The translations under genes and the position numbers were made by a program. Source: Arcobacter cryaerophilus gv. crypticus (GTDB taxonomy: Bacteria > Campylobacterota > Campylobacteria > Campylobacterales > Arcobacteraceae). Taken from it: 64,000 nucleotides of DNA. The first letter of the stretch is position 1. Each line of letters opens with the position of its first letter. The stretch is from contig NZ_NXGI01000002.1 of the NCBI RefSeq assembly GCF_002993025.1, forward strand, positions 124,001-188,000, written 5' to 3'. Shown in pieces: positions 19,882 through 29,123 of this stretch. The notes beneath the pieces were generated by a model, which had not been told where the DNA came from, ran no database searches, and worked only from the letters and a program-made list of their open reading frames with translations.

Positions 19882-19917
19882 AAATTTATTTAAATTATCT
19901 TTAAAATTAGTAAATAT

Positions 19918-20802
19918 TTATTTATCCTCTAGGATTAATTTTTTTAAAATAGCAGCTCTTATAGCAACTCCATTTGTAACTTGTTCTAAAACTTTACATC
20001 TTGGATGTTTTAAAACTTCATCAGTTATATCAATATTTCTATTCACAGGTCCTGGATGAAGAAGTAAGAACTCTTTTCTATCCATTAATTCACTTGTAAT
20101 ACAAAAATCTTTTGCATACTCTTGAAGTGATTCAAAATATGTAATATTGTGACGCTCAAGCTGGCTTCTCAAACTCATAACAATATCCATTTCATCAACT
20201 ATATCTTGAATATTATCAAACTGCTTAAATTCATCTCCTTCGTATTTAAAACAATCAGGAGCTACCAAATTTACATCAATTCCAAATCTTGGAAGTAATC
20301 TTCTATTACTTCCAGCAACTCTAGAGTTTTTTACATCACCTACTATTGCTATTTTTTTACCTTCTATTTTTCCATCAAAATATTCATTAATTGTAAAAAG
20401 GTCTAATAAAGCTTGAGTTGGATGTGAGTGTCTTCCGTCACCTGCATTTATAATAGGGCAATCTACATAACCTATTAAGCTCTCTGGAAGACCGTGAACA
20501 CTATGTCTAATAATTATAGCATCAGGGTTCATAGCATTTATATTTGAAACTGTATCGTACATTGTTTCACCTTTTTTTTGTGAAGATGTACCAACATCGA
20601 GATTTACTACTTCAGCTCCTAGTCTTTTTGCGGCTATTTCAAAAGAGCTTCTCGTTCTTGTTGAGTTTTCAAAAAAGAGTGTAACAATGATTTTACCTTC
20701 TAAAACTTTGCTAAATTTAGTAGCTTTATACTCTCTAGCATCATCAAAAATTTTAAATATCTCTTCTTTTGTAAAGTCAGAAGTACGAATTAGGTGTTTC
20801 AT
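19918..20802 (-). CDS. pyrB: Aspartate carbamoyltransferase catalytic subunit
   Basis: PyrB condenses carbamoyl phosphate and aspartate, the first committed pyrimidine step. The 294-residue product has FENSTRTRSSFE (carbamoyl-phosphate binding), HSVHGLPESL, GDGRHSHPTQALLDLFTI and LLHPGPVNRNIDI, all as expected. It uses carbamoyl phosphate, the product of the CarAB complex whose odd small-subunit homologue is encoded about 1.6 kb away. Confidence 0.97.
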   Translation of the reverse strand: MKHLIRTSDFTKEEIFKIFDDAREYKATKFSKVLEGKIIVTLFFENSTRTRSSFEIAAKRLGAEVVNLDVGTSSQKKGETMYDTVSNINAMNPDAIIIRHSVHGLPESLIGYVDCPIINAGDGRHSHPTQALLDLFTINEYFDGKIEGKKIAIVGDVKNSRVAGSNRRLLPRFGIDVNLVAPDCFKYEGDEFKQFDNIQDIVDEMDIVMSLRSQLERHNITYFESLQEYAKDFCITSELMDRKEFLLLHPGPVNRNIDITDEVLKHPRCKVLEQVTNGVAIRAAILKKLILEDK

Positions 20803-20899
20803 TTTTTTCCTTTGATTTTAGTTTGGAATTTTAGCAAAAAGCACTTTAAAATTAAACTTTTTGTACAATCTAAGAATTTTAGTAAAACAAGGGAATTTT

Positions 20900-23236
20900 A
20901 TGAAGCTTCAACTCTTTATTATATTAATTTTATCATTTTTATTTTTTGGATGTTCAAGTAAACCACTTGACCCAGTAAATTTTGATAGAGTTAATAAAGA
21001 TATATCTTTTACAAAAGATATAAAACCTATTTTAGATAATAGATGTGTATCTTGTCACTCTTGTTATAACTCACCTTGTCAGCTAAATTTAGGTTCATTT
21101 GCAGGTCTTGATAGAGGAGCTTCAAAAGATTTGGTTTATGCTACAAGAATAAAATCTGTAAATCCAACTAGGCTATTTGTTGATGCTTTAAATACTAAAG
21201 ATTGGAGAGATAAAGGCTTTTTTTCTATGACTGATAAGATGGAAGATACAAATGCTTCTATTATGATGCAGTATCTTTTTGAAAAAGATAGAAATCCAAA
21301 ATTAGAAGGTAAATATTCTCCAGAAACAGATAAGTTATCTTGTGTAAAAAATAAAGAAGAACTTGAAGATTATCTTGAAGTAAATCCACATAAAGCAATG
21401 CCTTACGGTTTTCCAGGCTTATCAAAAAATGAATACAATACTATTATGACTTGGCTTGATAATGGAGCAATAGATGATACTTTAAAAGATACTATAAATG
21501 ACTTTGAAAAAGCCCAAATTCAAAAATATGAAGATTTTTTTAATGATAAAAGTATAAAAAATCAAGTAACTGCAAGATATATTTATGAGCATCTGTTTTT
21601 GGCTCATATATCTTTTGACGATAATAGTAAAAACTTTTTTCAAATAATTCGATCTAGTAGCCCATCTGGATATGAGCCAAAAATAATTCCTACTAGATTT
21701 CCTTATGATGAGATAAAAGAGAAGTTTTATTATAGATTGCAAAAAGTTGAAGGTACAATTGTTCATAAAACTCATATGGTTGTTAAGTTTAATGATGAGA
21801 AATTAAAATTTTATAATGATACTTTTATAAAACCAAATTGGGAAGAAAAGCCTTATATAATCTCTTATAATGAACATTTAGCTCCAAATGCATTATCAGT
21901 GTTTGAGCAAATTCCAGCAAAAAATAGATATGAGTTTTTACTAAATGATATATATTTTTTTATAAATACATTTATAAAAGGTCCTGTTTGCAAAGGACAA
22001 GTTGCATTAAATGTAATACAAGATCACTTTTGGATAATGTTTATGGATCCAAAATATGATGTTAGTGTAATAGATAAAAACTTTTTAAAAGATAATTTTG
22101 AATACCTTAAAATTCCAAATCAGCTAGGAGAAAATCCGAGTTTATATGAAACTTTTAAAAATCTAGCTCATGAAAAAGAGACAAAAAAATATCAAGAAGA
22201 TAGAGCAAATATTTATAAAAAATATTATCCAGAAGGAATGAAGCTAGAGCATATTAGAAAAAGTAATAATCCAAATCATAATGATTCTATCTTAACTGTT
22301 TATAGACATTTTGATACAGCCTCACTTGAGTATGGAGCAGTAGGAAGCGTTCCAAAAACTCTTTGGGTTATAGATTTTCCTCTGTTAGAAAGAATATATT
22401 ACTCTTTAGTTGCAGGTTTTGATGTATTTGGAAATACTGCTCATCAGTTACTAGTAAGAACCCATATGGATAGATTAAGAGTAGAAGGAGAGAATAATTT
22501 TTTAGAGTTTTTACCAAAAAAAAGTAGAATGGATTATTTTAACTCTTGGTATATTGGTTGGTTAGCAAAATATCTTACAGTTTATTCTCCCTCAAAAAAT
22601 GAAACAGGAATAAAATATTATTCAAATGATTATAAATATGAGTTTACAAATATGGTACTTGATTATACAAAAACAAAAAGAGATAAAATTAATTTTTTAG
22701 AAAAAGCATATAAACCAACTCCTTTGAGGGATAGCTATAATACAAAAGAGGAGATTGAAGAGAGTTTTAAATCTTTAGCAGCTCCTGGTAGCACAAAAAT
22801 TACAAAGCATTTTACAGATAGAGATGCAAATGCTATTTTAATTAGAATTATTATGGATAATGGTGAAAATCTTATATATTCAATGATTGTAAATAGATGG
22901 CATGATAATGTCGCTTTGATGTTTAATGAAGAATCAAGACTCGACCCAACAAAAGATGATATAGATTTTATTGAAGGTTTTGTAAGTTCTTATCCTAGTA
23001 TGTTTATAGTTTTAAAACAAAATGAAATATTAGATTTCTTTAATACTATAAAAAATTATGAAAGCAAAATAAAATTAAAAGAGCATATTAGATATTACAC
23101 AATAAATAGAGCAAATCCAAATTTCTGGGAACATTTTGATTGGTTTGATAGAGAGTTTAAAAAATCAAATTCTTTGGAGTATGGATTGTTTGATTTAAAT
23201 AGATATTATTCAGCAGCAATAAATGATGATAACTAG
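20900..23236 (+). CDS. cti: Fatty acid cis/trans isomerase, c-type heme lipoprotein
   Basis: Cti converts cis-unsaturated fatty acids of membrane phospholipids to trans, a fast response to solvents or heat. The product (778 aa from the ATG at 20900, with AAGGGAA upstream) starts with a lipoprotein signal ending FFGCSS (lipobox Cys18), followed by a heme c motif CVSCH at residues 49-53. Downstream landmarks include HKAMPYGFPGL, GPVCKGQVALNVIQDHFWIMFMDP and RTHMDRLRVEGENNFLEFLP, as in the Pseudomonas/Vibrio enzyme. A start 13 codons earlier is less likely because it spoils the signal peptide. It is a single-gene unit, divergent from pyrB. Confidence 0.9.
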   Translation: MKLQLFIILILSFLFFGCSSKPLDPVNFDRVNKDISFTKDIKPILDNRCVSCHSCYNSPCQLNLGSFAGLDRGASKDLVYATRIKSVNPTRLFVDALNTKDWRDKGFFSMTDKMEDTNASIMMQYLFEKDRNPKLEGKYSPETDKLSCVKNKEELEDYLEVNPHKAMPYGFPGLSKNEYNTIMTWLDNGAIDDTLKDTINDFEKAQIQKYEDFFNDKSIKNQVTARYIYEHLFLAHISFDDNSKNFFQIIRSSSPSGYEPKIIPTRFPYDEIKEKFYYRLQKVEGTIVHKTHMVVKFNDEKLKFYNDTFIKPNWEEKPYIISYNEHLAPNALSVFEQIPAKNRYEFLLNDIYFFINTFIKGPVCKGQVALNVIQDHFWIMFMDPKYDVSVIDKNFLKDNFEYLKIPNQLGENPSLYETFKNLAHEKETKKYQEDRANIYKKYYPEGMKLEHIRKSNNPNHNDSILTVYRHFDTASLEYGAVGSVPKTLWVIDFPLLERIYYSLVAGFDVFGNTAHQLLVRTHMDRLRVEGENNFLEFLPKKSRMDYFNSWYIGWLAKYLTVYSPSKNETGIKYYSNDYKYEFTNMVLDYTKTKRDKINFLEKAYKPTPLRDSYNTKEEIEESFKSLAAPGSTKITKHFTDRDANAILIRIIMDNGENLIYSMIVNRWHDNVALMFNEESRLDPTKDDIDFIEGFVSSYPSMFIVLKQNEILDFFNTIKNYESKIKLKEHIRYYTINRANPNFWEHFDWFDREFKKSNSLEYGLFDLNRYYSAAINDDN

Positions 23237-23296
23237 TAAGATTTAATTATTTATAGTTATAATTCATAAAAAATTATTGATTAATCAGGAAGAATA

Positions 23297-24487
23297 ATGA
23301 AAGATATAGAAAAATTAGATAAAGATTATGTGCTACATACATATGCAAGAAATTATGTAAACTTCAAAAAAGGTGTAAATGCAACACTTTATGATGATGA
23401 AAATATAGATTATATAGATTTTACATCAGGAATTGGAGTTACAAGTGTAGGTCATGGAAATGCTAGAGTTGCAAAAAGAATTTTCGATCAAGTTTCAAAT
23501 CTTACACATACTTCAAATTTATACGCAATAGAACCTCAAGCACTTTTAGCAAAAAAAATAAAAGAGCTTAGCGGATACGATGTAAGAACTTTTTTTTCAA
23601 ACAGTGGAGCTGAAGCAAATGAAGGAGCTATAAAAATAGCAAGAACTTATGGAGAGTTAAATTTTGAGAAGAAAAGATACAAAATCATAACTTTGGAAAA
23701 CTCTTTTCATGGAAGAACAATCACAACTGTAAAAGCAACAGGTCAAAGCTCTTTTCATCAAAGCAAGTTTGCTCCATACCCAGATGGATTCTCATTTAAT
23801 GCAATAGATGATGTTTATAATGCAATAGATGATGAAACAGTTGCTGTTATGATAGAGCTTGTGCAAGGTGAGGGTGGAGTTTTTCCATTTGATAAAGAAA
23901 AAATAGAAGAGTTGGCAAAATTTTTAAAAGAAAATGATATTTTATTAATTATTGATGAAGTTCAAACAGGAGTATTTAGAACTGGAGAGTTTTTAGCTTC
24001 AAATTTATATGAAATAGAGCCAGATATTATAACTTTGGCAAAAGGTATAGGAGGAGGTGTTCCTATGGGTGCTGTTATTACAAAACATAAAGATATTTGG
24101 ACAGCTGGTGACCATGGAAGTACTTTTGGTGGTAACTATTTGGTAACCGCTGCTGCTTTGGAAGTTTTGGATATTTTGGAAAACTTAAAAGATAGTGGAA
24201 CTTTGGATGAAACTATTATATATTTTACAAAAAAACTAAACGATACCTTTGAAGCAAATAGAGATATTTTTATAACTCATGTTGGATTAGGTCTTATGAG
24301 AGGATTAAGAGTAAAAGATGCTGATACTTTGGCAAGCTTAATAAAAACTGCTTTTGAGTGTGGAGTTATGGTTCTTAAATCAGGGAATAATACTTTAAGA
24401 TTTTTACCAGCTTTAACAATATCTAAAAGTGAAATAGATGAAGGATTTGTAAGACTTCAAAAAGCTATATCTAAGATAAAAGCATAA
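23297..24487 (+). CDS. argD: Acetylornithine aminotransferase
   Basis: A 396-residue class III PLP aminotransferase. FTSGIGVTSVGHGNARV, FFSNSGAEANEGAIKIAR, the NSFHGRTITTVKATGQ stretch, IIDEVQTGVFRTG and the PLP lysine in TLAKGIGGGVPMGAV fit ArgD, which acts in arginine synthesis and may also serve as succinyl-diaminopimelate aminotransferase for lysine. Monocistronic, followed by a strong terminator. Confidence 0.93.
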   Translation: MKDIEKLDKDYVLHTYARNYVNFKKGVNATLYDDENIDYIDFTSGIGVTSVGHGNARVAKRIFDQVSNLTHTSNLYAIEPQALLAKKIKELSGYDVRTFFSNSGAEANEGAIKIARTYGELNFEKKRYKIITLENSFHGRTITTVKATGQSSFHQSKFAPYPDGFSFNAIDDVYNAIDDETVAVMIELVQGEGGVFPFDKEKIEELAKFLKENDILLIIDEVQTGVFRTGEFLASNLYEIEPDIITLAKGIGGGVPMGAVITKHKDIWTAGDHGSTFGGNYLVTAAALEVLDILENLKDSGTLDETIIYFTKKLNDTFEANRDIFITHVGLGLMRGLRVKDADTLASLIKTAFECGVMVLKSGNNTLRFLPALTISKSEIDEGFVRLQKAISKIKA

Positions 24488-24513
24488 AAAAGTGGATTAT
24501 TCCACTTTTTGTT
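24486..24513. terminator. Bidirectional terminator between argD and lspA
   Basis: The stem AAAAAGTGGA-TTAT-TCCACTTTTT is followed by a T run. It starts at the argD stop and contains the lspA stop codon (24497-24499), so both converging genes can use it. Confidence 0.88.
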
Positions 24514-24955
24514 TTCTGCTCTCTTTTATTTGCATAACTATAATTATAACAACTGCTAAATCTATCATAACATCTGCAAAATTAAATATTGCAAACTCAA
24601 ACATATAGTGCCATGCAAAATAGTCAACAACTGCACCATAAGTAAATCTATCTAAAATATTAGATAATCCACCAGCATATAAAAGTGCAATAGGAATATG
24701 GTATTTATAAAAAACATCTCTATTTTTAAGAAGATAAATAGTTCCCAAAATTACTATGAAAAGCTGTATGTACTTTAAGTATTCAGCTAAAAACTCAAGC
24801 ATAGAAAATGCTACTCCATAGTTATATGCAAGTTCTAAATTCATAAAACTTCCAGTAGCACCCCATCCTAAATTTGCAAAACCAAATTTTACAACTTGAT
24901 CTATAATAAAAATAGTTGCAAAAATAAACAATGCAATTTTTAACTCTTTTTTCAA
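24497..24955 (-). CDS. lspA: Lipoprotein signal peptidase (signal peptidase II)
   Basis: LspA is an aspartyl protease in the inner membrane that cleaves prolipoproteins before the lipid-modified cysteine. The 152-residue product has four predicted membrane segments and the catalytic aspartates in GGLSNILDRFTYGAVVDYFAWH. Several lipoproteins in this window (Cti, the Mla-associated lipoprotein, the 40.5-kb lipoprotein) would be substrates. It follows glmM by 12 bp and is probably cotranscribed. Confidence 0.95.
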   Translation of the reverse strand: MKKELKIALFIFATIFIIDQVVKFGFANLGWGATGSFMNLELAYNYGVAFSMLEFLAEYLKYIQLFIVILGTIYLLKNRDVFYKYHIPIALLYAGGLSNILDRFTYGAVVDYFAWHYMFEFAIFNFADVMIDLAVVIIIVMQIKESRKQKVE

Positions 24956-24967
24956 ATTATTTCCTAT

Positions 24968-26302
24968 TTATAGTGTTTTTTTGAAAAATTCTACTAAAGT
25001 TTTCATAGATGATTCAACATCTTTTTTATTTTTACCTTCAAGTAAAAGTCTAATTTTATTTTCAGTTCCAGAGTATCTTATCAAATCTCTTATGCCTTTT
25101 TCTCTAATTGGCTTTAAAATTTCATCTAAACCTTTTATATCTTTTAATGGTACTTTTTCACTAACTTTTAAATTTTCTAATATTTGAGGGTATAAAGTAA
25201 ATGGATTTAAAGCAACACTTGCTTTTTTATTTGATTTTAGTATCAAAGCTAAAACTTGAAGAGCTGAAGCCAAACCATCTCCTGTTTTTGCAGCATCTGA
25301 AAATATTATATGTCCACTTTGTTCTCCACCAAAATTTACACCATTTTTTTTCATAACTTCAAGTACATATTTATCACCAACATCACTTCTTAAAAGTTTG
25401 ATTTTATGTTTTTCTAAGTAGTCTTCTAAAGCTTTATTTGACATAACTGTTGCAACACAAGCATTTCCTTTTAAAAGATTCTCCTCTTTTAAATATACAC
25501 TTAAAGCTCCTAAAAGATTGTCACCATCAACTATATCTCCATTTTCATCAATAACAACTAGCCTATCAGCATCACCATCAAGCGCAAGACCAATATCAGC
25601 TCTATATTCACGAACTAAATTTGAAACGTTTTCAGGATGCATAGCTCCACAATTGTCATTAATATTAAAACCATTTGGTTTATTATTTATTGTAATAACA
25701 TCAGCTCCTAACTCTTCTAAAATTGTAGGAGCAACTTTGTATGCAGCACCATTTGCACAATCAAGAACAATTCTTAATCCTTTTAGAGTTAAGTCTTTTG
25801 GAAAAGAACTTTTGATTACAACAATATATCTTCCAATCACATCATCTATTCTTTTTGAAGAACCAATATCTTTTTCAACTGCTTGATTTTGTTGTAGCAA
25901 ATCATCATTGTTGAAAATTTTCTCAATCTCTTTTTCGCTTTCAACGCTTAGTTTATCACCATGATTATCAAAAAATTTAATTCCATTATCTTCAAATGGA
26001 TTATGTGAAGCACTTATCATAATTCCAGCATCACATCTCATACTCTCTGTTAAGTATGCAATAGCAGGAGTAGGCATAGGTCCTATTTGAATTACGTTGT
26101 AACCAACTGAAGTTAAGCCGCTAACAAGTGCATTTTCTATCATATATCCACTTCTTCTTGTATCTTTTCCTACAATAATTTTGTTTGTTGTTGAGTGTTT
26201 TCTAAAATGAATCCCAGCTGCTTGTGCTAATTTTATAACCGTAATTACATCTAAAAACTCTCCAGCCTTTCCTCTAACTCCGTCTGTTCCAAATAGTTTC
26301 AT
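24968..26302 (-). CDS. glmM: Phosphoglucosamine mutase
   Basis: GlmM interconverts glucosamine-6-phosphate and glucosamine-1-phosphate for UDP-GlcNAc and thus peptidoglycan and lipid A. The 444-residue product starts [10 protein letters not shown] and carries the phosphoserine in [17 protein letters not shown] (Ser99), the metal loop [12 protein letters not shown], the sugar loop GGEQSGHI and the phosphate-binding [12 protein letters not shown]. It forms an operon with lspA. Confidence 0.97.
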   Translation of the reverse strand: MKLFGTDGVRGKAGEFLDVITVIKLAQAAGIHFRKHSTTNKIIVGKDTRRSGYMIENALVSGLTSVGYNVIQIGPMPTPAIAYLTESMRCDAGIMISASHNPFEDNGIKFFDNHGDKLSVESEKEIEKIFNNDDLLQQNQAVEKDIGSSKRIDDVIGRYIVVIKSSFPKDLTLKGLRIVLDCANGAAYKVAPTILEELGADVITINNKPNGFNINDNCGAMHPENVSNLVREYRADIGLALDGDADRLVVIDENGDIVDGDNLLGALSVYLKEENLLKGNACVATVMSNKALEDYLEKHKIKLLRSDVGDKYVLEVMKKNGVNFGGEQSGHIIFSDAAKTGDGLASALQVLALILKSNKKASVALNPFTLYPQILENLKVSEKVPLKDIKGLDEILKPIREKGIRDLIRYSGTENKIRLLLEGKNKKDVESSMKTLVEFFKKTL

Positions 26303-26385
26303 TAAATCTTCCTAAAATTAAACTCTATTTAAGTTATTTTTGATAGTATTCTATCCTTTAAAAATTTATAAAGAGGTTAAATAAA

Positions 26386-26646
26386 ATGGCAAATCATAAA
26401 TCTTCTGAGAAGAGAGCTAGACAAACATTAGTAAAAACTATGAGAAATAGATTTTACAAAACAAGAATTAAAAACATCACTAAAGATGTTATTGCAGCAG
26501 TAGAAAGTGCTGATAAAGAAAAAGCAGTAGTTGCTATGAAAGTTGCAAATAAATACTTCCACCACTGCGTTTCAAAAGGTATTTTAGCAAAAGGTACAGC
26601 TTCTAGAAAAGTAAGCAGACTTCAACTAAAAGTAAATGCTATATAA
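26386..26646 (+). CDS. rpsT: 30S ribosomal protein S20
   Basis: An 86-residue basic helical protein starting [13 protein letters not shown], typical of S20, which binds 16S rRNA early in assembly. RBS AGAGG is present before the ATG. It is 3 bp upstream of prfA, the same arrangement as in Campylobacter, so S20 and RF1 are probably cotranslated from one message. Confidence 0.97.
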   Translation: MANHKSSEKRARQTLVKTMRNRFYKTRIKNITKDVIAAVESADKEKAVVAMKVANKYFHHCVSKGILAKGTASRKVSRLQLKVNAI

Positions 26647-26649
26647 TTT

Positions 26650-27717
26650 ATGTTAAAAGACAAACTCCAACCTTTTATTGCTAGATCGCAGGAGATTACA
26701 AATCTATTGATGTCTCCTGATATAACTAGTGATATAAAAAGAATGACAACACTGTCAAAAGAGCAATCAAGTATAGAACCAATTGTTAGAAAAGCAAAAG
26801 AGTATATAAAAGTTCTTGAAGATATTGAAGAGAACAGAAGTATGCTTGATGATTCTGAGCTGGGTGATTTAGCAAAAGAAGAGTTAAAAGAGCTTGAGCA
26901 GAAAAAACCTATTTTGGAAGATGAGATAAAACTTCTTATGATTCCAAAAGATCCAAATGATGATAGAAATATATATTTGGAGCTTAGAGCTGGAACAGGC
27001 GGAGATGAAGCTGCACTTTTTGTTGGAGATTTGTTTCGTGGTTATTTGCGATATGCAGAAAACAATGACTGGAAAGTTGAAATAATGAGTTCAAGTGATA
27101 GTGAAGCTGGTGGCTATAAAGAGATTGTAATACTTGTAAAGGGTGACCATGTTTACTCAAAGCTAAAATTTGAAGGTGGAACTCACAGAGTTCAAAGAGT
27201 TCCAGCAACAGAGTCTCAAGGTAGAGTTCACACTTCTGCAATTACAGTTGCTGTTATGCCAGAAGTTGATGATGTTGAAGTTGAGATAAATGAAAATGAC
27301 CTTAAAATTGATGTAATGCGTGCAAGTGGAAATGGTGGACAATCTGTAAATACTACCGATTCTGCTGTAAGAATTACTCATATTCCTTCAGGTATTGTTG
27401 TAACAAATCAAGACCAAAAATCTCAACACAAAAATAAAGATAGAGCCATGAAAGTTCTTAAAGCTAAACTTTTTGAAATTGAGATGCAAAAAAAGATGGA
27501 AGCTGAGGGTGCAAATAGAAAAGAGCAAGTAGGAACTGGAGATAGAAGTGGAAGAATTAGAACTTATAATTTTCCACAAAATCGTCTAAGTGACCACAGA
27601 ATAAATCTAACTTTATATCGACTTGACTATATTCTTCAAGATGGTCTGTTTGATGAGGTAATTGATCCTCTTATTGCTGATCATCAATCAAGACTTATCG
27701 AAGCAAATGGGCTATAA
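26650..27717 (+). CDS. prfA: Peptide chain release factor 1
   Basis: RF1 releases peptides at UAA and UAG. The 355-residue product has the RF1-type PAT recognition motif in [14 protein letters not shown] and the universal GGQ in [11 protein letters not shown]; the glutamine is the site methylated by Prm[21 protein letters not shown] near the C-terminus is also family-typical. The stop lies in the terminator stem. Confidence 0.97.
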   Translation: MLKDKLQPFIARSQEITNLLMSPDITSDIKRMTTLSKEQSSIEPIVRKAKEYIKVLEDIEENRSMLDDSELGDLAKEELKELEQKKPILEDEIKLLMIPKDPNDDRNIYLELRAGTGGDEAALFVGDLFRGYLRYAENNDWKVEIMSSSDSEAGGYKEIVILVKGDHVYSKLKFEGGTHRVQRVPATESQGRVHTSAITVAVMPEVDDVEVEINENDLKIDVMRASGNGGQSVNTTDSAVRITHIPSGIVVTNQDQKSQHKNKDRAMKVLKAKLFEIEMQKKMEAEGANRKEQVGTGDRSGRIRTYNFPQNRLSDHRINLTLYRLDYILQDGLFDEVIDPLIADHQSRLIEANGL

Positions 27718-27731
27718 AAGCCCTTTTTGTT
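27709..27731 (+). terminator. Rho-independent terminator of rpsT-prfA
   Basis: A 5-bp GGGCT/AGCCC stem followed by TTTTTGTTTT. The prfA TAA is in the loop region. Confidence 0.75.
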
Positions 27732-27752
27732 TTAATCTATAAATTCTATTTT

Positions 27753-28229
27753 TTAAATAACAAATTTTTCAATTAATTGCCAAACTCCAGCTGTACAAAT
27801 TCCAGCAAAAATTCCAGCAACAACATCATCGCCCATTACTCCTAATCCACCTTTTACATCTCTATCTATTTTCCCAATAATAGATGGTTTCCAAATATCA
27901 AAGATTCTAAAAAATATAAAAGCAACAGGAGCTAAAATGAAAACATTTTCACTATTTATTCCACAAATAGCTAAAGCTATCCACATACCAGCTAATTCAT
28001 CTATTACAATTTCACTACTATCGTGTTTCCCAATCTCTTTTTCATAAAGATCTATTTGTTTTATAGCTATTATAGTTATTAAAATAGATAGTAGAAATAG
28101 AGATGATGTGTGTAAAAACTCAAGTAAAATAACTCCTAAAATTAAAGATACAAAACTTCCAACAGTTCCAGGTGCTTTTGGACTTAATCCACTAAATCCA
28201 ACAGTTAAGAAAAATTTTCTAAAATTCAT
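27753..28229 (-). CDS. pgpA: Phosphatidylglycerophosphatase A
   Basis: PgpA dephosphorylates phosphatidylglycerophosphate in phospholipid synthesis. The 158-residue membrane protein has the PgpA motifs: SPKAPGTVGSFVSL near the N-terminus, DSSEIVIDELAGMW and the C-terminal KGGLGVMGDDVVAGIFAGI. It starts 2 bp after the HP1021-like regulator stop and probably belongs to the ispDF-regulator-pgpA operon. Confidence 0.95.
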   Translation of the reverse strand: MNFRKFFLTVGFSGLSPKAPGTVGSFVSLILGVILLEFLHTSSLFLLSILITIIAIKQIDLYEKEIGKHDSSEIVIDELAGMWIALAICGINSENVFILAPVAFIFFRIFDIWKPSIIGKIDRDVKGGLGVMGDDVVAGIFAGICTAGVWQLIEKFVI

Positions 28230-28231
28230 AG

Positions 28232-29122
28232 TTACTTCTTTTTATCAATTTCTAGTTTTTTTCTCTTTTCCCAAAGAGATTTTCTAGATATTCCTAACCT
28301 TTTTGAAAGCTCAGTATCAGGGTATCTATTTTGATGATTTATTACTATAGTTTTTATATAATCGTTTATTGACATAATTTGACTATGATCTAAAGATTTA
28401 TTTTTACTATTAAAAACTACTTTTTTGTGAGTAAATTCATCATCGCTCTCTAAAGAACAAATTACACATTTTTTATCTAGAATCTGTTTTATTAGTTGAT
28501 CTTTTACATTTCTTTTCAAAGTATGATAATCAGTAAGGTAAATAATAGTTCTTTCAAAATTATTTGTTATCTGTTTTTGCCAATTTGCTGAAGATAAAGA
28601 GATAAATTTTATTGGTAAATCTACTTTTTTTGCAATTTCAAAAACAAGTTTATCAGCATAACTTTGAAAATTTGTCTCTATTAATAAAGGGAATGAAAGA
28701 GGAACTAATACATCTTTTATATCAATATCACTCATAGTAAATTCGAAATAATCTTTTAATACCTTAAGCTCTCTTCTTATAGCTCTACACTCTTTATAGT
28801 GATAAATCTTTCTAACTAATTCATCCATTAAAAATGGCTTCATAATATAATCTTTTGCCCCATCTTTAATAGGGTTTGTTACAGTTTCATCTGAAATATA
28901 AGATACTAAAAGAAGTATTATTGAATTTTGACCATATTTTTTAATAACACCTTTTACTATAGAACTTGAGATTGATGTTGAAAGAAGTACAATATCATAC
29001 TCTTTTGTTAAATTTTCAAGATTTACATTTTCTACAAAATCGCAGTTATGACCATCATCAAGAAGTCTTGAAACAACTTTCTGTGCTAGGTAAACCTCAT
29101 TTTCAATTATTAATATATTCAT
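28232..29122 (-). CDS. Atypical orphan response regulator, HP1021/Cj1608 family
   Basis: A 296-residue regulator with a receiver domain (NILIIENEVYLAQKVVSRL, VSYISDETVTNPIKDGAKDYIMKPFLMDELVRKI) and a C-terminal Fis-like helix-turn-helix (DTELSKRLGISRKSLWEKRKKLEI). The phosphoacceptor aspartate is replaced by serine (DIVLLSTS, Ser48), as in Helicobacter HP1021, which works without phosphorylation. The ispDF / regulator / pgpA / rpsT / prfA neighbourhood matches Campylobacter Cj1607-Cj1612. HP1021 proteins control replication initiation and redox responses. There is no partner kinase here. Confidence 0.9.
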   Translation of the reverse strand: MNILIIENEVYLAQKVVSRLLDDGHNCDFVENVNLENLTKEYDIVLLSTSISSSIVKGVIKKYGQNSIILLLVSYISDETVTNPIKDGAKDYIMKPFLMDELVRKIYHYKECRAIRRELKVLKDYFEFTMSDIDIKDVLVPLSFPLLIETNFQSYADKLVFEIAKKVDLPIKFISLSSANWQKQITNNFERTIIYLTDYHTLKRNVKDQLIKQILDKKCVICSLESDDEFTHKKVVFNSKNKSLDHSQIMSINDYIKTIVINHQNRYPDTELSKRLGISRKSLWEKRKKLEIDKKK

Positions 29123-29123
29123 T

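Noticed and set aside
25518-25886. Long open frame on the plus strand opposite glmM
   Set aside because: It lies wholly inside the conserved glmM gene on the other strand, has serine-rich low-complexity translation and no RBS; it is a mirror of glmM codon use.
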